A stretch of DNA of 64,000 nt from Aminobacter aminovorans (GCF_900445235.1 NZ_UFSM01000001.1:4045501-4109500); one strand, 5' to 3'. Shown: positions 34,886 to 43,772, counted from the stretch's first letter. Notes: generated from the letters alone by a model not told the origin. Program-made: numbers and translations.

Positions 34886-34905
34886 ATTTCGATAATCCCG
34901 GAAAG
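34886..34905. promoter_or_regulatory. Candidate ArsR operator 3
   Basis: ATTTC-N10-GAAAG in the 40-base gap between arsR and the MFS gene, close to TTGACA at 34877. Confidence 0.5.
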
Positions 34906-34912
34906 ATGGAAA

Positions 34913-36139
34913 ATGGCACCGCCCTTGTCGACTGAACACCGCCGCGGCACTGTCATCTGGGGCCTGGGCCTGACCCAGATCATCGGCTACGGCACGCTCT
35001 ATTACAGCTTCAGCATCCTCGCGCCCGAGATGGCCAGGGATTTCGGCTGGACGCAGGAATGGGTATTCGCAGTCTTTTCGGCCGCCTTGCTGATCGGCGG
35101 ATTCGCCGCGCCTTCCATCGGCCGCCGCATCGATCGTCATGGCGCAGGATCGATGATGGCCCTGGGGTCGCTGGTCGCGGCCTTGTCGCTGGTCTTGTGC
35201 GCGCTCGCGCCCGGTCGCCTGACCTTCGTCGCCGGCATGATCGCCATGGAGATTGCCTCGGCCTTCGTCCTCTACAACGCGGCCTTTGCGGCCCTGGTGC
35301 AGATCACGCCGCAAACCGGCCAGAAGAGCATCACCCATCTGACGTTGATAGCCGGTTTTGCCTCGACCCTGTTCTGGCCGATCACCACCGAACTGCACGC
35401 GCATCTGACATGGCGGCAGGTCTATCTGGCCTTCGCGGTCCTGCATCTGGCTGTGTGCCTGCCGTTTCATTGCTGGCTGGCACGCGCGATGAACGCCGAT
35501 CGCCGCGGCGGCAAGCACACGGCCGGAGCCGCTGCGGCGATCGAAGGAAGCGTCGCATCCTGGGATCGCCGCAGGGCGTTCACCCTGATGGGCCTGGGAT
35601 TCGCGCTCGAAGGCTTCGTCCTGTCGGCGCTGCTCGTCCACATGGTTCCGCTGCTCGGCGCCGTCGGGCTTGGAGCCAGTGCCGTGCTGGTGGGCACACT
35701 GTTCGGCCCCTCCCAGGTGTTCAGCCGCTTCATCAACATGCTGGCCGGCCGGGGCCTGTCCCAGCTGGTGCTGGCGGTGATCTCCGCCACGTTCCTCGTC
35801 GCAGGATTGTCGACCTTGCTGGTGTCTGCTCCCTGGATCTGGGGTGCGGCGGCTTTCGCCATCCTTTTCGGCCTCGGTTCGGGATTGACCAGCATTGTCC
35901 AGGGGTCCCTGCCCCTGGCCCTGTTCGGCTCCGATGGATATGGCGCGTTGCTGGGCAAGATATCGTCGATCAGATTGATCGTATCGGCGCTGGCGCCGTT
36001 TCTCTTTTCAGTGCTGATGGCGCGTTTTGGAACCTGGCCCGCGCTCGCCATCGCCATCGTCCTCGGCATCGCGGCTGCCATCGCCTTTGCGAGTATCGGC
36101 TGGCGCCGCCGCGAAACTGAAATGGTGCCGGAGACGTGA
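34913..36139 (+). CDS. MFS transporter in the arsenic cluster
   Basis: 408 residues, twelve membrane helices (start GTVIWGLGLTQIIGYGTLYY; loop GRRIDRHGAGSMM). Position after arsR and a candidate operator suggests arsenical efflux, possibly like ArsK. I cannot separate ArsK from other MFS proteins by eye. ATG 34913 has GGAAAG upstream. Confidence 0.8.
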   Translation: MAPPLSTEHRRGTVIWGLGLTQIIGYGTLYYSFSILAPEMARDFGWTQEWVFAVFSAALLIGGFAAPSIGRRIDRHGAGSMMALGSLVAALSLVLCALAPGRLTFVAGMIAMEIASAFVLYNAAFAALVQITPQTGQKSITHLTLIAGFASTLFWPITTELHAHLTWRQVYLAFAVLHLAVCLPFHCWLARAMNADRRGGKHTAGAAAAIEGSVASWDRRRAFTLMGLGFALEGFVLSALLVHMVPLLGAVGLGASAVLVGTLFGPSQVFSRFINMLAGRGLSQLVLAVISATFLVAGLSTLLVSAPWIWGAAAFAILFGLGSGLTSIVQGSLPLALFGSDGYGALLGKISSIRLIVSALAPFLFSVLMARFGTWPALAIAIVLGIAAAIAFASIGWRRRETEMVPET

Positions 36140-36369
36140 TCCGCATGGCGGCGAACGCCAGGGGCCTGGGGTTGGAGCGGCGCCATTGGCCGGCGTGGAG
36201 AGCCGCCTATCGAGCCGCCGAAGTACCCGACATGACGCGCCACCTATGCAGATGTGGAAATGACAAACGCATCGGTCTATAATTCGGTCGCTGTCGGGGT
36301 GGGCGGCTCTTTCCCTTGAGCAACAACCCCTTCGACGCCTCGTCGCGACCATCACGGGGAGAGTGTGAC

Positions 36370-36591
36370 ATGTCAGACGGCTATCTCAATCATAAGCTGG
36401 AATGCCCCTTCTGTGGGACCATCAGGCTGAGAATACCAACCGATGCGGCCCCCAGCACTGCAATCACCTGTGCAGATTGCGGCCAGTTTCTTGGCACTTG
36501 GGATGACCTGCAAACCGACTTCGCACGCCAGGGCGGCACAAGCGGAATATTCCGGATCGACAAAGGGCGCATCAGGCGCCTGGACGTTTGA
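36370..36591 (+). CDS. Small zinc-ribbon protein
   Basis: 73 residues with two CxxC knuckles: CPFC near 11-14 and CADC near 33-36. A structural zinc site is likely. Function unknown. Start chosen at ATG 36370 behind GGGAGAG. Confidence 0.6.
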   Translation: MSDGYLNHKLECPFCGTIRLRIPTDAAPSTAITCADCGQFLGTWDDLQTDFARQGGTSGIFRIDKGRIRRLDV

Positions 36592-37079
36592 CAGCAAAGG
36601 CGGTCGCGCGAGGCCTGCCGCTACCGGCTGGAAACGGCAGGCCCGCTGCGTGGAGCGCTGCGGAGGGAGCACGCACTCCGCCAACATAATCTCCGACCGG
36701 GCCACGGGTTCCCGGCAATCCGCCCTGCCCCCCGTAACCCTTCCCTTTGCCACCTATCCTTCGCATCCCCACCCGTCGCGTCTATTGATGCTGATCGTCG
36801 AAAGCCAGGCGCAAGATCCGGCAGCGGGTGGGCATAGGCCGAGGCGACGCCTTGCATCGATCAATACGCGGGATGAATGCGCGGGATGAATGCGCCGGCC
36901 CGCATTCAGCGCAACGGGCCGCCCGACTTGAGGCAACCCGACTTGAGGCAGTCCGATGGGCCAGGCGGGCCTGATTGCCCCGTTGCGACCTGCCGGCGCC
37001 TCGGCATCGACGCATAAGATGGAACCAACCCTGTCCGGCGGGATTTCCTCAGTTCAGGAACCATGCGGAGCGCGCCCCG
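36592..37079. other. Gap with short repeats; no gene recognised
   Basis: About 490 bases. It holds short tandem duplications (CGGGATGAATGCG twice near 36872-36897; ACCCGACTTGAGGCA-like copies at 36918-36955) and a weak EcfG-like site GGAAC-N16-GATT at 37021-37045, 35 bases before the next gene. Confidence 0.45.
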
Positions 37080-37289
37080 ATGAAACCGACGACCCCACCC
37101 CTGCCAACCCGCCCCCCAACAAACCCAGCCCTGGCAGACCCAGCCATGGCCATCGATGACGAACTGGTCAGGCACCTTACGGAAACCAGCGACCTGTCGC
37201 CGCTTCAGGCGGCCGAACTTGTCAAGCGCAATGGCCGCGACCGGCGGAAACTCGATGAGCTCGCCAGGACATTCAAGGCGGAAGGTTGA
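37080..37289 (+). CDS. Small DUF3606-like protein
   Basis: 69 residues: Pro-rich start, then DELVRHLTETSDLSPLQAAE and LVKRNGRDRRKLDELAR. The same pattern (short helix, turn, R-R-K-L-D) occurs at 48834 and 63832. Function unknown. Its stop overlaps the SDR start. Confidence 0.65.
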   Translation: MKPTTPPLPTRPPTNPALADPAMAIDDELVRHLTETSDLSPLQAAELVKRNGRDRRKLDELARTFKAEG

Positions 37290-38272
37290 TCCCGTGGCTT
37301 CCGCACAGCCCCGCGCCGCCGCAGCCAGGCAACGCGATCCAGGCAAAGGTCGACAAGGTCGACAAGAGCAAGAACGAGACGCAGCGCAAGGCCAGGGCGC
37401 CAAAGGCGATGCAGGCCGGCGCCAGACCCTATCCAACGCCGCCCTTTCCAAGGCAGCATCTGCCGAAGCCCGGCCACGAAACGTCTGTCGAGCCGGCGCC
37501 GATGTATGACGCGCCCTATTATCTCGGCTCGCAAAAGCTCGCCGGCAAGGTCGCCCTCATCACCGGCGGCGATTCCGGCATCGGTCGGGCGGTTGCGGTG
37601 CTGTTTGCCCGGGAGGGCGCCGACGTCGCCATCAGCTACCTCAGCGAAGACAGCGATGCCAGGCAGACCAGGCTCGCCGTCGAAGCGGAAGGCCGCAAAT
37701 GCATCCTTGTTCGCGGTGACGTCAGTTCGCCCGGCGCATGCCGCAAGGCGGTGGCCAGGACGGTCAAGGCGTTCGGCAAGCTCGATATCCTCGTCAACAA
37801 TGCTGCTTTCCAGGTGCATTCCGCCGATGTCGCCGACCTCACCGAGGCGCATTTCGACACCACCCTCAAGGTCAACCTCTACGGCTATTTCCACATGTCG
37901 AAGGCAGCGCTCGCGCATATGGGGCCAGGCGCCGTCATTCTGAACACCGGCTCGGTGACCGGCATCAGAGGCAGCAAGGAGCTGGTCGACTATTCGATGA
38001 CCAAGGGCGGCATCCATGCCTTCACCAGGGCGCTTGCAGCCAATCTTGTCGATCGCGGCATCAGGGTCAACGCCATCGCACCCGGACCGGTCTGGACGCC
38101 GTTGAACCCGTCCGACAAGCAGGCGCAGGACGTCGCGCAGTTCGGCGCCAAGACCCCGATGAAGCGCCCGGCACAGCCGGAGGAAATCGCACCCGCCTAT
38201 GTCTTCCTCGCCTCCTCGCACTGTTCCAGCTACATCACCGGCGAGATCCTGCCGATCATCGGCGGCTACTGA
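37286..38272 (+). CDS. Short-chain dehydrogenase/reductase, stress-associated subgroup
   Basis: 328 residues. NAD(P) site TGGDSGIGRAVA, NNAA motif at LVNNAAF, catalytic Ser and Y-x3-K in LVDYSMTKGG. The N-terminal extension (PYPTPPFPRQHLPKPGHE) is typical of the YhdF/YhxD-like group found with general stress genes. TTG 37286 overlaps the upstream stop; ATG 37409 would be a shorter start. Confidence 0.85.
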   Translation: MIPWLPHSPAPPQPGNAIQAKVDKVDKSKNETQRKARAPKAMQAGARPYPTPPFPRQHLPKPGHETSVEPAPMYDAPYYLGSQKLAGKVALITGGDSGIGRAVAVLFAREGADVAISYLSEDSDARQTRLAVEAEGRKCILVRGDVSSPGACRKAVARTVKAFGKLDILVNNAAFQVHSADVADLTEAHFDTTLKVNLYGYFHMSKAALAHMGPGAVILNTGSVTGIRGSKELVDYSMTKGGIHAFTRALAANLVDRGIRVNAIAPGPVWTPLNPSDKQAQDVAQFGAKTPMKRPAQPEEIAPAYVFLASSHCSSYITGEILPIIGGY

Positions 38273-38326
38273 CCAAATGCCTGCCTCAACAGGCCGGCAC
38301 GACACGTGCATGCAAAGGTGAGCGCC

Positions 38327-38635
38327 ATGTTGCCGCCCGAAATCGTCGACAACCCGGATCTTTCCACAGATGAGAAGATCGGTCGTCTGCGCAACCTCGA
38401 TGCCAATCTTCGCAGCCTGCATCGCGCCCTCTACGCTCCCGGCGAGACGCCATGGCTGGCCGAACTGGCCGAGATCGAGGCCTGTATACGCAGCCTCCAA
38501 CAGAGGCTGCCATCCAGCCCGGGAACCACGGCGGCATTCGATCGTTGTCGCCACGGCGGGGACCAGATGCCCCGACAAGATGCCGACCAAGGGTGTCGGA
38601 GACCGCCGCTGCAAGGCGCTGATGCCGTCGGCTGA
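38327..38635 (+). CDS. Small helical protein, paralogue of the gene at 24540
   Basis: 102 residues. Its first 70 share the plan of the 24540 product (IVDNPDLSTDEKIGRLRNLD; ELAEIEACIRSLQQRL). The last 30 residues look random and may be a run-on after a lost stop. AAAGGTGAG precedes ATG 38327. Confidence 0.6.
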   Translation: MLPPEIVDNPDLSTDEKIGRLRNLDANLRSLHRALYAPGETPWLAELAEIEACIRSLQQRLPSSPGTTAAFDRCRHGGDQMPRQDADQGCRRPPLQGADAVG

Positions 38636-38736
38636 GAGCAAGGCCGATCGCCAGGCGCTTGCGGCATGATCCATGCAATGCCCGGCCGGCCCGTCCCGAC
38701 AGAGGGCTCGCCTCGCAACCTCGAGAGGGGAATGAG

Positions 38737-39237
38737 ATGACCAGGGCTTTGTTGGCAATACCGCTGGCACTGATGTCCATGTCGGCGGCCGTTGTTGCGG
38801 AGAAGGACTTTCTTCAAACGCTTTCCGGCAGCTGGCAGGGCTCCGGCCAGGTCCGGCTGAGGCCAGATACGGCGCCGGTCCCGGTCGTCTGCACGCTGCA
38901 ATCGCGCAGCACGGGCGCTTCGCTCAATCTGGACGGCAATTGCCGGGCGAAAATCGTCTTTTCCCGGCGCATAGGCGTCGATCTGCGCGCCGAAGGGTCG
39001 CGTTATTCCGGCACCTATGTCGGTTCACGTCGCGGTGCGGCCAGCCTTGCCGGCAGACGCAGCGGCGATACGGTCACGCTGCAGATCAACTGGCCTGACC
39101 GCGGCTCCGGCGCGCGGGTCGCCACCATGCAGGTGGCGAGCAGGATTGCCGGCGAAATGCGCATCGTCACGGTCGAACGACACCCGCAGACTGGAAACAA
39201 AGTGGTGACCGCTGATATCGCCTTCAGCCGCAACTAA
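38737..39237 (+). CDS. Exported hypothetical protein
   Basis: 166 residues. Signal peptide (LLAIPLALMSMSAAVVAEK), then a beta-rich domain with DFLQTLSGSWQGSGQVRLRP, a lipocalin-like opening. GAGAGGGG precedes the ATG. Function unknown. Confidence 0.7.
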   Translation: MTRALLAIPLALMSMSAAVVAEKDFLQTLSGSWQGSGQVRLRPDTAPVPVVCTLQSRSTGASLNLDGNCRAKIVFSRRIGVDLRAEGSRYSGTYVGSRRGAASLAGRRSGDTVTLQINWPDRGSGARVATMQVASRIAGEMRIVTVERHPQTGNKVVTADIAFSRN

Positions 39238-39299
39238 CCTAAGGCGGCTCCTTTACAGACGCACATTTCTTGAGCCGGGCGGCGTCCTTCGCTCAGGGG

Positions 39300-39325
39300 G
39301 GAACCCTAGGTGAGCACGGCGGGTT
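39300..39325 (+). promoter_or_regulatory. EcfG-type promoter
   Basis: GGAAC-N17-GGTT (GGAAC-N19-TT), 24 bases before ATG 39350. Confidence 0.5.
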
Positions 39326-39349
39326 GTTGACAGGAAACGGAGACCCACC

Positions 39350-39610
39350 ATGGTCAAGACAGCAACGCGGCAAAGCCCAGCCGAACCCAGGCCGGCACTG
39401 CCCCCTGATACACCGACGCCCAGGGTGAAACCGACGCCCCAGGACAAACAGACTGACAAACCGACGACCAGGAACGAACCGACGCCCAACCACAAACCGA
39501 CACGAGACACGCGGGACGACCCGTCAGCCAATCCGGACGCCGACGAAAACCAGCCCGACACCGCACCCCACAAGGACGTCGAAAAGCTTCAGCGCAAGCC
39601 GAAGCGCTGA
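39350..39610 (+). CDS. Pro/Thr/Lys-rich low-complexity protein
   Basis: 86 residues made largely of P-T-P-K-type repeats (TPTPRVKPTPQDKQTDKPTT). Probably disordered. An EcfG-type promoter upstream suggests stress expression. Function unknown. Confidence 0.5.
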   Translation: MVKTATRQSPAEPRPALPPDTPTPRVKPTPQDKQTDKPTTRNEPTPNHKPTRDTRDDPSANPDADENQPDTAPHKDVEKLQRKPKR

Positions 39611-40137
39611 TGCAACAAAGAGAGGCCTGCCCACGTCTCCGTCGGCAGGCCGTCAAGTTCTAGGATGCGCAGCCGGGAAAGGGACGAAAACGGCTACGCC
39701 TGTGCACCATTTCAACTCGAAAACGGCCGCGAGGTTCCATCCTTTCGTTCACCTTGCCGGGCTGCGCCCAGATCGAACGTGACGGCGAGATCGAACTCGG
39801 CCGCGAGCCGGGCATCGAGCGCGAGCCCGGCATCGCCCGCGAGCCTTGCTTCGAGCACGAGCCGGGCATCGAGCGCGAGCCTGGCATCGAGCGCGAGCCC
39901 GGCATAGACAGCTGCCGTGGCGACCAGATCGGCAAGCCGGCTGCCTGACAGGCGGCATCGGCGCCGTACCGCGCAGCGCCCTTGCCCGGTCGGACCGGTC
40001 GAAACCGGCTCTTCCTCGATGCCGCATGGTTGACGGCGCGCGCCTCGACGGTGGCGCGCACGGGTTCCATGGTCCGGCATTCCTGCGCAGCAAGATCCCC
40101 GCGGTTTGACCAGCAAATTCCGTCGGCTTCAGAAATG
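39611..40137. other. Gap with tandem repeat; no convincing gene
   Basis: A hairpin GGCCTGCC/GGCAGGCC lies at 39624-39651. The rest is dominated by the repeat at 39782-39905. Both strands stay open across it because of the repeat and GC content, but the products are Ala/Arg or Leu-Asp-Ala-Arg repeats with no ribosome site. Confidence 0.45.
39782..39905. repeat. Tandem repeat, 15-24 bp units
   Basis: About six imperfect copies of CGGGCATCGAGCGCGAGCC and truncated forms. It reads as L-D-A-R repeats on the minus strand. Confidence 0.75.
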
Positions 40138-40221
40138 AAAAAGGCCTGCCGGGGGGCAAACCGGCAGACCTTCATTCATGCTGGAGCGATGTTGGTGGGG
40201 CGGGTGGGGGATCGCTCCGCT
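40138..40221 (-). ncRNA. Candidate stress small RNA A (C-rich loop plus terminator)
   Basis: Minus-strand transcript of about 84 nt. Hairpin 1 (40183-40218) has an 8-bp stem GGAGCGAT/ATCGCTCC and a 20-base C-rich loop. Hairpin 2 is an AGGTCTGCCGG/CCGGCAGGCCT-type stem followed by TTTTT. An EcfG promoter lies just upstream. Shares its design with 50053-50125 and 61837-61908. Confidence 0.6.
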
Positions 40222-40227
40222 ACAGGA

Positions 40228-40252
40228 AACGCAGAAAGTCGCTTCTGGTTCC
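40228..40252 (-). promoter_or_regulatory. EcfG-type promoter of small RNA A
   Basis: Minus strand GGAAC-N16-CGTT, a full consensus match, ending about 7 bases before the proposed RNA start. Confidence 0.65.
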
Positions 40253-40376
40253 CCAAGGGAATTTCCATCGACGAAAAAGGCCGCTCCTGGCCCGTTCCTG
40301 GCAGTCGGGGGCGCGATGGAAACGGCATCGCCGCCTCGCGCACCGCCCCCTGTCGGCCGCCTTGCGGGATGTCTTT

Positions 40377-40436
40377 GGCATCATGTCTTTGTCATGGCCC
40401 ATGTCTTTGTCATGGCCTATGCCTTTGTCATGGCCT
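40377..40436. repeat. 18-bp tandem repeat, three copies
   Basis: Units close to ATGTCTTTGTCATGGCCC. It encodes GHDKDM-like repeats on the minus strand, but no gene start supports translation. The surrounding gap 40253-40563 holds nothing else I recognise. Confidence 0.8.
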
Positions 40437-40563
40437 GCGGGGTCGCCAGCCGCAGGAGTGGACCGCCGACGGGTGAAGACGGACTCCGCACCAGCAAGCG
40501 GCACGCCGCCGGCGGGTTCGATGGACGGGGCGGCTCACGGCCGGATCGGCAGGTGTTCCACCC

Positions 40564-41451
40564 TCATCCGGCCAAAGCCAGACCGCCCTTGCGACCGATG
40601 TCCTGTTCGATTTCCCGGACCAGGCTGTCGAGCGCCGGATTGCGCGACCTGCGCGCCCGCCGCACGACATAGGCCAGGGATGGCGGCGGCGGCAGCCGGT
40701 CGGTGATGATCTGCATTTCGCCCTGGATGTGGCGGTCGCTGAGCAAGGCGACCCCCATTGCCGCATTGACGGCCGAGACGATGCCGGCGGCACTCGAACA
40801 CTCGAACACGGTTTCGAGAACCGCATCGTCGCGGCCGATGTCGAGCGCCCACTGGCGATAGAAACATTCCTCGTCGAACGACAGGAACGGTATCGCTTGA
40901 TTGCGCCGGATCGTCAGGTCGGGATGCTTCACCCAGTGGAGGCCTTCGCGGTAGAGCACGACATCGGTCGGGCGCACCTCATGGCTGAACAGCTGGACGA
41001 TGGCGGCATCCAGTTCGCCGCGCTCCAGCATGGCGCGCAGGACCAGGCTCATGCGCACCCTGGTGCGCACCGAGACATCAGGGTGCAGCCGCCCGAAGCG
41101 GCCAAGGATGCGCGCCAGATCGGTACAGGCGGTGTCTTCGGTGAAGCCGAGCAGCAGCCGGCCGGCGAGCGGAGATTTGGACAGGCTCAACAGCGCCTCG
41201 TCATGCAGCCCAAGGATGCGCCCGGCATAGTCGAGCAGCTCTTCGCCGGCGGAAGTGAACATCGGCGCACCCGCTTTGCGTCCGAGCAGTTCGCAGTCGA
41301 GGCTCACTTCGAGCCGCCTGATCTTGTGGCTGACGGCGGACTGCGAAAGCCCGAGCGCTGTTGCTGCCCGGGTGATGCCGCCATGCCTGCGGATTGCGGC
41401 AAGCGCCCGCAACGCATCGATTTCCAGGCGGCGACTGTTCAGCTCGGTCAT
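40564..41451 (-). CDS. LysR-family transcriptional regulator
   Basis: 295 residues. N-terminal winged HTH (ALAAIRRHGGITRAATALGL; SQSAVSHKIRRLE), then a periplasmic-binding-like effector domain (LLLGFTEDTACTDLARILGR). It is divergent from a DMT transporter gene and probably controls it through the TGTCATG sites between them. ATG 41451 begins the HTH domain. Confidence 0.9.
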   Translation of the reverse strand: MTELNSRRLEIDALRALAAIRRHGGITRAATALGLSQSAVSHKIRRLEVSLDCELLGRKAGAPMFTSAGEELLDYAGRILGLHDEALLSLSKSPLAGRLLLGFTEDTACTDLARILGRFGRLHPDVSVRTRVRMSLVLRAMLERGELDAAIVQLFSHEVRPTDVVLYREGLHWVKHPDLTIRRNQAIPFLSFDEECFYRQWALDIGRDDAVLETVFECSSAAGIVSAVNAAMGVALLSDRHIQGEMQIITDRLPPPPSLAYVVRRARRSRNPALDSLVREIEQDIGRKGGLALAG

Positions 41452-41503
41452 CGTCCCATCCGTCGCATGTTCCCGGCGCGAACCTAGCACAGGCTGCTTC
41501 CGA

Positions 41504-41551
41504 CATGACATCCTTTAATGCCGTGTCATGTCTTGATCTATATTTGTCATG
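41504..41551. promoter_or_regulatory. Inverted and direct TGTCATG sites, likely LysR operator
   Basis: CATGACA (41504-41510), then TGTCATG at 41524-41530 after 13 bases, and TGTCATG again at 41545-41551. The spacing suits a LysR tetramer; ligand unknown. Confidence 0.55.
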
Positions 41552-41607
41552 TGCGATGGCGGTGCTTTCCCTCTACCGGAGGCGGCATTCCGCGCCACAG
41601 AGGCCCC

Positions 41608-42504
41608 ATGACCGAAACTGCCCTTTCCGCCGCCACGGCGAGTCGCCATCCGCTGTTGTGGCCGCTGCTCGCCACCCTTCTGATCATCGGATGGAGCTCA
41701 GGTTTCGTCGGCATCCGCTATGCCAACCAGGAGGCTGGGGTCATGCTGCTGCTGTTCTGGCGGACATTGCTTTCAGGCCTGATCCTGCTGCCCTTCGCAC
41801 TGGCCTTCGGGCCGGCCATGTCGCTGCGCGCGATCGGCGACCAGGCGCTGTTCGGCGTCATGGCGGTGTTTCTCTATCTCGGCGGTTTTGCGCTGGCCAT
41901 CGAGCAAAAGGTGCCGACCGGGCTGGTCGCTCTGATCGCCGACCTCCTGCCCCTGGCTATCGCCGTGCTCTCGCAACCTCTGCTCGGCGAGCGGCTGACC
42001 TCCCGGCAATGGGCAGGCACCGCGATTGCCGTCACCGGGGTTATGATCGTGTCCTTCGACAGTCTCGGTTTCGGCACCGCCCCGGTGTGGGCATATGGCC
42101 TGACGGTCGGATCGATGCTGGTCTTCGCTTTCGCCTCCGTCCTGCACAGGAGACGCAAGGCCCGGCATATGCCGGTCCACCAGAGCCTTTGCATTCACAC
42201 GCTGACGGGGTCGGTCCTGTTCGGCCTGTGCGCGGCGGCACAGGGCAGCCTTGCTCCCCCGATGACAAGAGACTTCGCCATCGGCATCGCCTGGCTGGTG
42301 CTGATCGCAACCTTCCTCGCCTATGCCGTCTACTACACCAGCCTGCGCCTGTTCCCGGTCGCCAAGGTCAGTGCCGCCATCTACCTCAGCCCGCCGGTGA
42401 CGATGATCTGGGCATGGATGCTGTTTTCGGAGCCGCTGACTGCTGCGATGTTCGTCGGGCTGGCGGTGACTCTGGTCGGCGTCTGGATGACGTCGCGGAA
42501 CTGA
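41608..42504 (+). CDS. EamA/DMT-family transporter
   Basis: 298 residues, ten membrane helices, EamA repeats (GWSSGFVGIRYANQEAGVML; AAIYLSPPVTMIWAWMLFSE). Divergent from a LysR gene that likely regulates it. Probably a metabolite exporter; substrate unknown. ATG 41608 chosen as the start of the family-like N-terminus. Confidence 0.9.
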   Translation: MTETALSAATASRHPLLWPLLATLLIIGWSSGFVGIRYANQEAGVMLLLFWRTLLSGLILLPFALAFGPAMSLRAIGDQALFGVMAVFLYLGGFALAIEQKVPTGLVALIADLLPLAIAVLSQPLLGERLTSRQWAGTAIAVTGVMIVSFDSLGFGTAPVWAYGLTVGSMLVFAFASVLHRRRKARHMPVHQSLCIHTLTGSVLFGLCAAAQGSLAPPMTRDFAIGIAWLVLIATFLAYAVYYTSLRLFPVAKVSAAIYLSPPVTMIWAWMLFSEPLTAAMFVGLAVTLVGVWMTSRN

Positions 42505-42634
42505 GCGCAAAGCGGCAGCGGCATGGGGACGGCGGCCGAGCCGCTACGGCAACCGGCGTCTGGATGCCGCCCCGGCGCCTGCGGCCCGGCGCAACAGCCG
42601 AGCTCGAGCCGGACGATTCCACTCGGACGGCATG

Positions 42635-42659
42635 GGAACCTTTTGATGTGTCGGCGCTT
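42635..42659 (+). promoter_or_regulatory. EcfG-type promoter
   Basis: GGAAC-N16-GCTT (GGAAC-N18-TT), 31 bases before the tiny membrane gene at 42690. Confidence 0.5.
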
Positions 42660-42689
42660 TCCCGGAGGACAATCCAACAGGAGACGACC

Positions 42690-42767
42690 ATGGGACGCGG
42701 CATCTTGCTCTGGCTACTCGGGATACCAATCCCGATCATCATCCTCATTCTTCTTTTCGTCCGCTAG
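42690..42767 (+). CDS. Tiny single-helix membrane protein (25 residues)
   Basis: MGRGILLWLLGIPIP begins a product that is almost entirely one membrane helix. AGGAGA sits 7 bases upstream. An EcfG promoter precedes it and a larger membrane protein gene follows after 9 bases, so the two likely form an operon. Confidence 0.65.
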   Translation: MGRGILLWLLGIPIPIIILILLFVR

Positions 42768-42776
42768 GAGACCTCC

Positions 42777-43688
42777 ATGCAAACCAACGTATCTCAGGTG
42801 GACGTCTCCACTGTCGAATCCTCGGTTCCCGCCGTCAGCTGGGGCCCGGTCATTGCCGGCGCTTTCACCGCGTCGGCGATCACGCTGATCCTGATGCTGC
42901 TGGGGTCCGGGCTCGGCCTGACGATGGTCTCGCCCTGGTCCAGCCAGGGCGTTTCCGCAACCACCTTCGCCGTCTCGACGGCCATCTGGCTGGTCGTGGT
43001 GCAATGGCTGTCGGCAGGCCTGGGCGGCTACCTGACCGGCCGGTTGCGCACCAAATGGGTCGGGATCCACACCGACGAGGTGTATTTCCGCGACACCGCC
43101 CATGGCTTCCTGGCCTGGGCGCTGGCGACACTGCTGGTCGCCGGCGTGCTCGGCTCGGCACTGTCCGCCGCCGTGGGTAGCGGGGTTCAGGCCGCATCGA
43201 ACGTCGCATCGGGTGCGGCGATGGGCGCGGCCGCAAATGCCGGCTCGGGGCCAGCCTCAGCCACGGACAATGCGACGTCCTATTTCGTCGACACTCTGTT
43301 CCGTCCGTCGGACCCGGCACGGCTTGCCAGCGCCGATGCCGCTGATGCGGCACAGGCCACCGCGCAGGCGTCCCGCATCCTGGTTGCAAGTGCTGCCGCC
43401 GGCGAGGTTTCCGCCGCGGATCGCACCTATCTGTCGCAACTGGTTGCTGCCCGCACGGGACTGTCGGAAGCCGACGCCCAGGCGCGCGTCGATGCCATGA
43501 TTGCGAGCGTCGAGGCCGCCAAGGTCAAGGCCCAGGAGGCTGCCGACACCGCGCGCAAGGCCAGCGCCACATTCGCGCTCGTCGCCGCCCTGTCGCTCGC
43601 CATCGGCGCCTTCATCGCCAGTGCCGCAGCCACATTGGGCGGCAAGCAGCGCGACGACGAAGAGGTTGTCTACCTGTCGCGCCGATGA
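42777..43688 (+). CDS. Membrane protein with long helical periplasmic loop
   Basis: 303 residues. Three hydrophobic segments in the first third, one near the C-terminus (FALVAALSLAIGAFIASAAA), and an Ala-rich central region. Family resembles rhizobial stress-linked membrane proteins of unknown role. A strong terminator follows. Confidence 0.75.
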   Translation: MQTNVSQVDVSTVESSVPAVSWGPVIAGAFTASAITLILMLLGSGLGLTMVSPWSSQGVSATTFAVSTAIWLVVVQWLSAGLGGYLTGRLRTKWVGIHTDEVYFRDTAHGFLAWALATLLVAGVLGSALSAAVGSGVQAASNVASGAAMGAAANAGSGPASATDNATSYFVDTLFRPSDPARLASADAADAAQATAQASRILVASAAAGEVSAADRTYLSQLVAARTGLSEADAQARVDAMIASVEAAKVKAQEAADTARKASATFALVAALSLAIGAFIASAAATLGGKQRDDEEVVYLSRR

Positions 43689-43732
43689 ACAGCGCTGTCC
43701 CGGCCTGATCGGCCGAGACCTGGTTCGCAAGC

Positions 43733-43772
43733 AAAGGCCTGTTGGGGTGGCACCCCAGCGGGCCTTTTTTTT
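43733..43772 (+). terminator. Rho-independent terminator
   Basis: Stem AGGCCTGTTGGGGTG / CACCCCAGCGGGCCT followed by eight T. Ends the operon of the two membrane genes. Confidence 0.85.

Noticed and set aside
39660..40175. A 171-residue minus-strand protein
   Set aside because: The frame is kept open by the tandem repeat at 39782-39905 and yields repeats of MPGSRS-type residues without a start signal.
40220..40504. A His/Asp/Lys-rich metal-binding protein on the minus strand (GHDKDM repeats)
   Set aside because: The repeats come from an 18-bp DNA repeat and the frame runs through the small RNA A promoter without a ribosome site.
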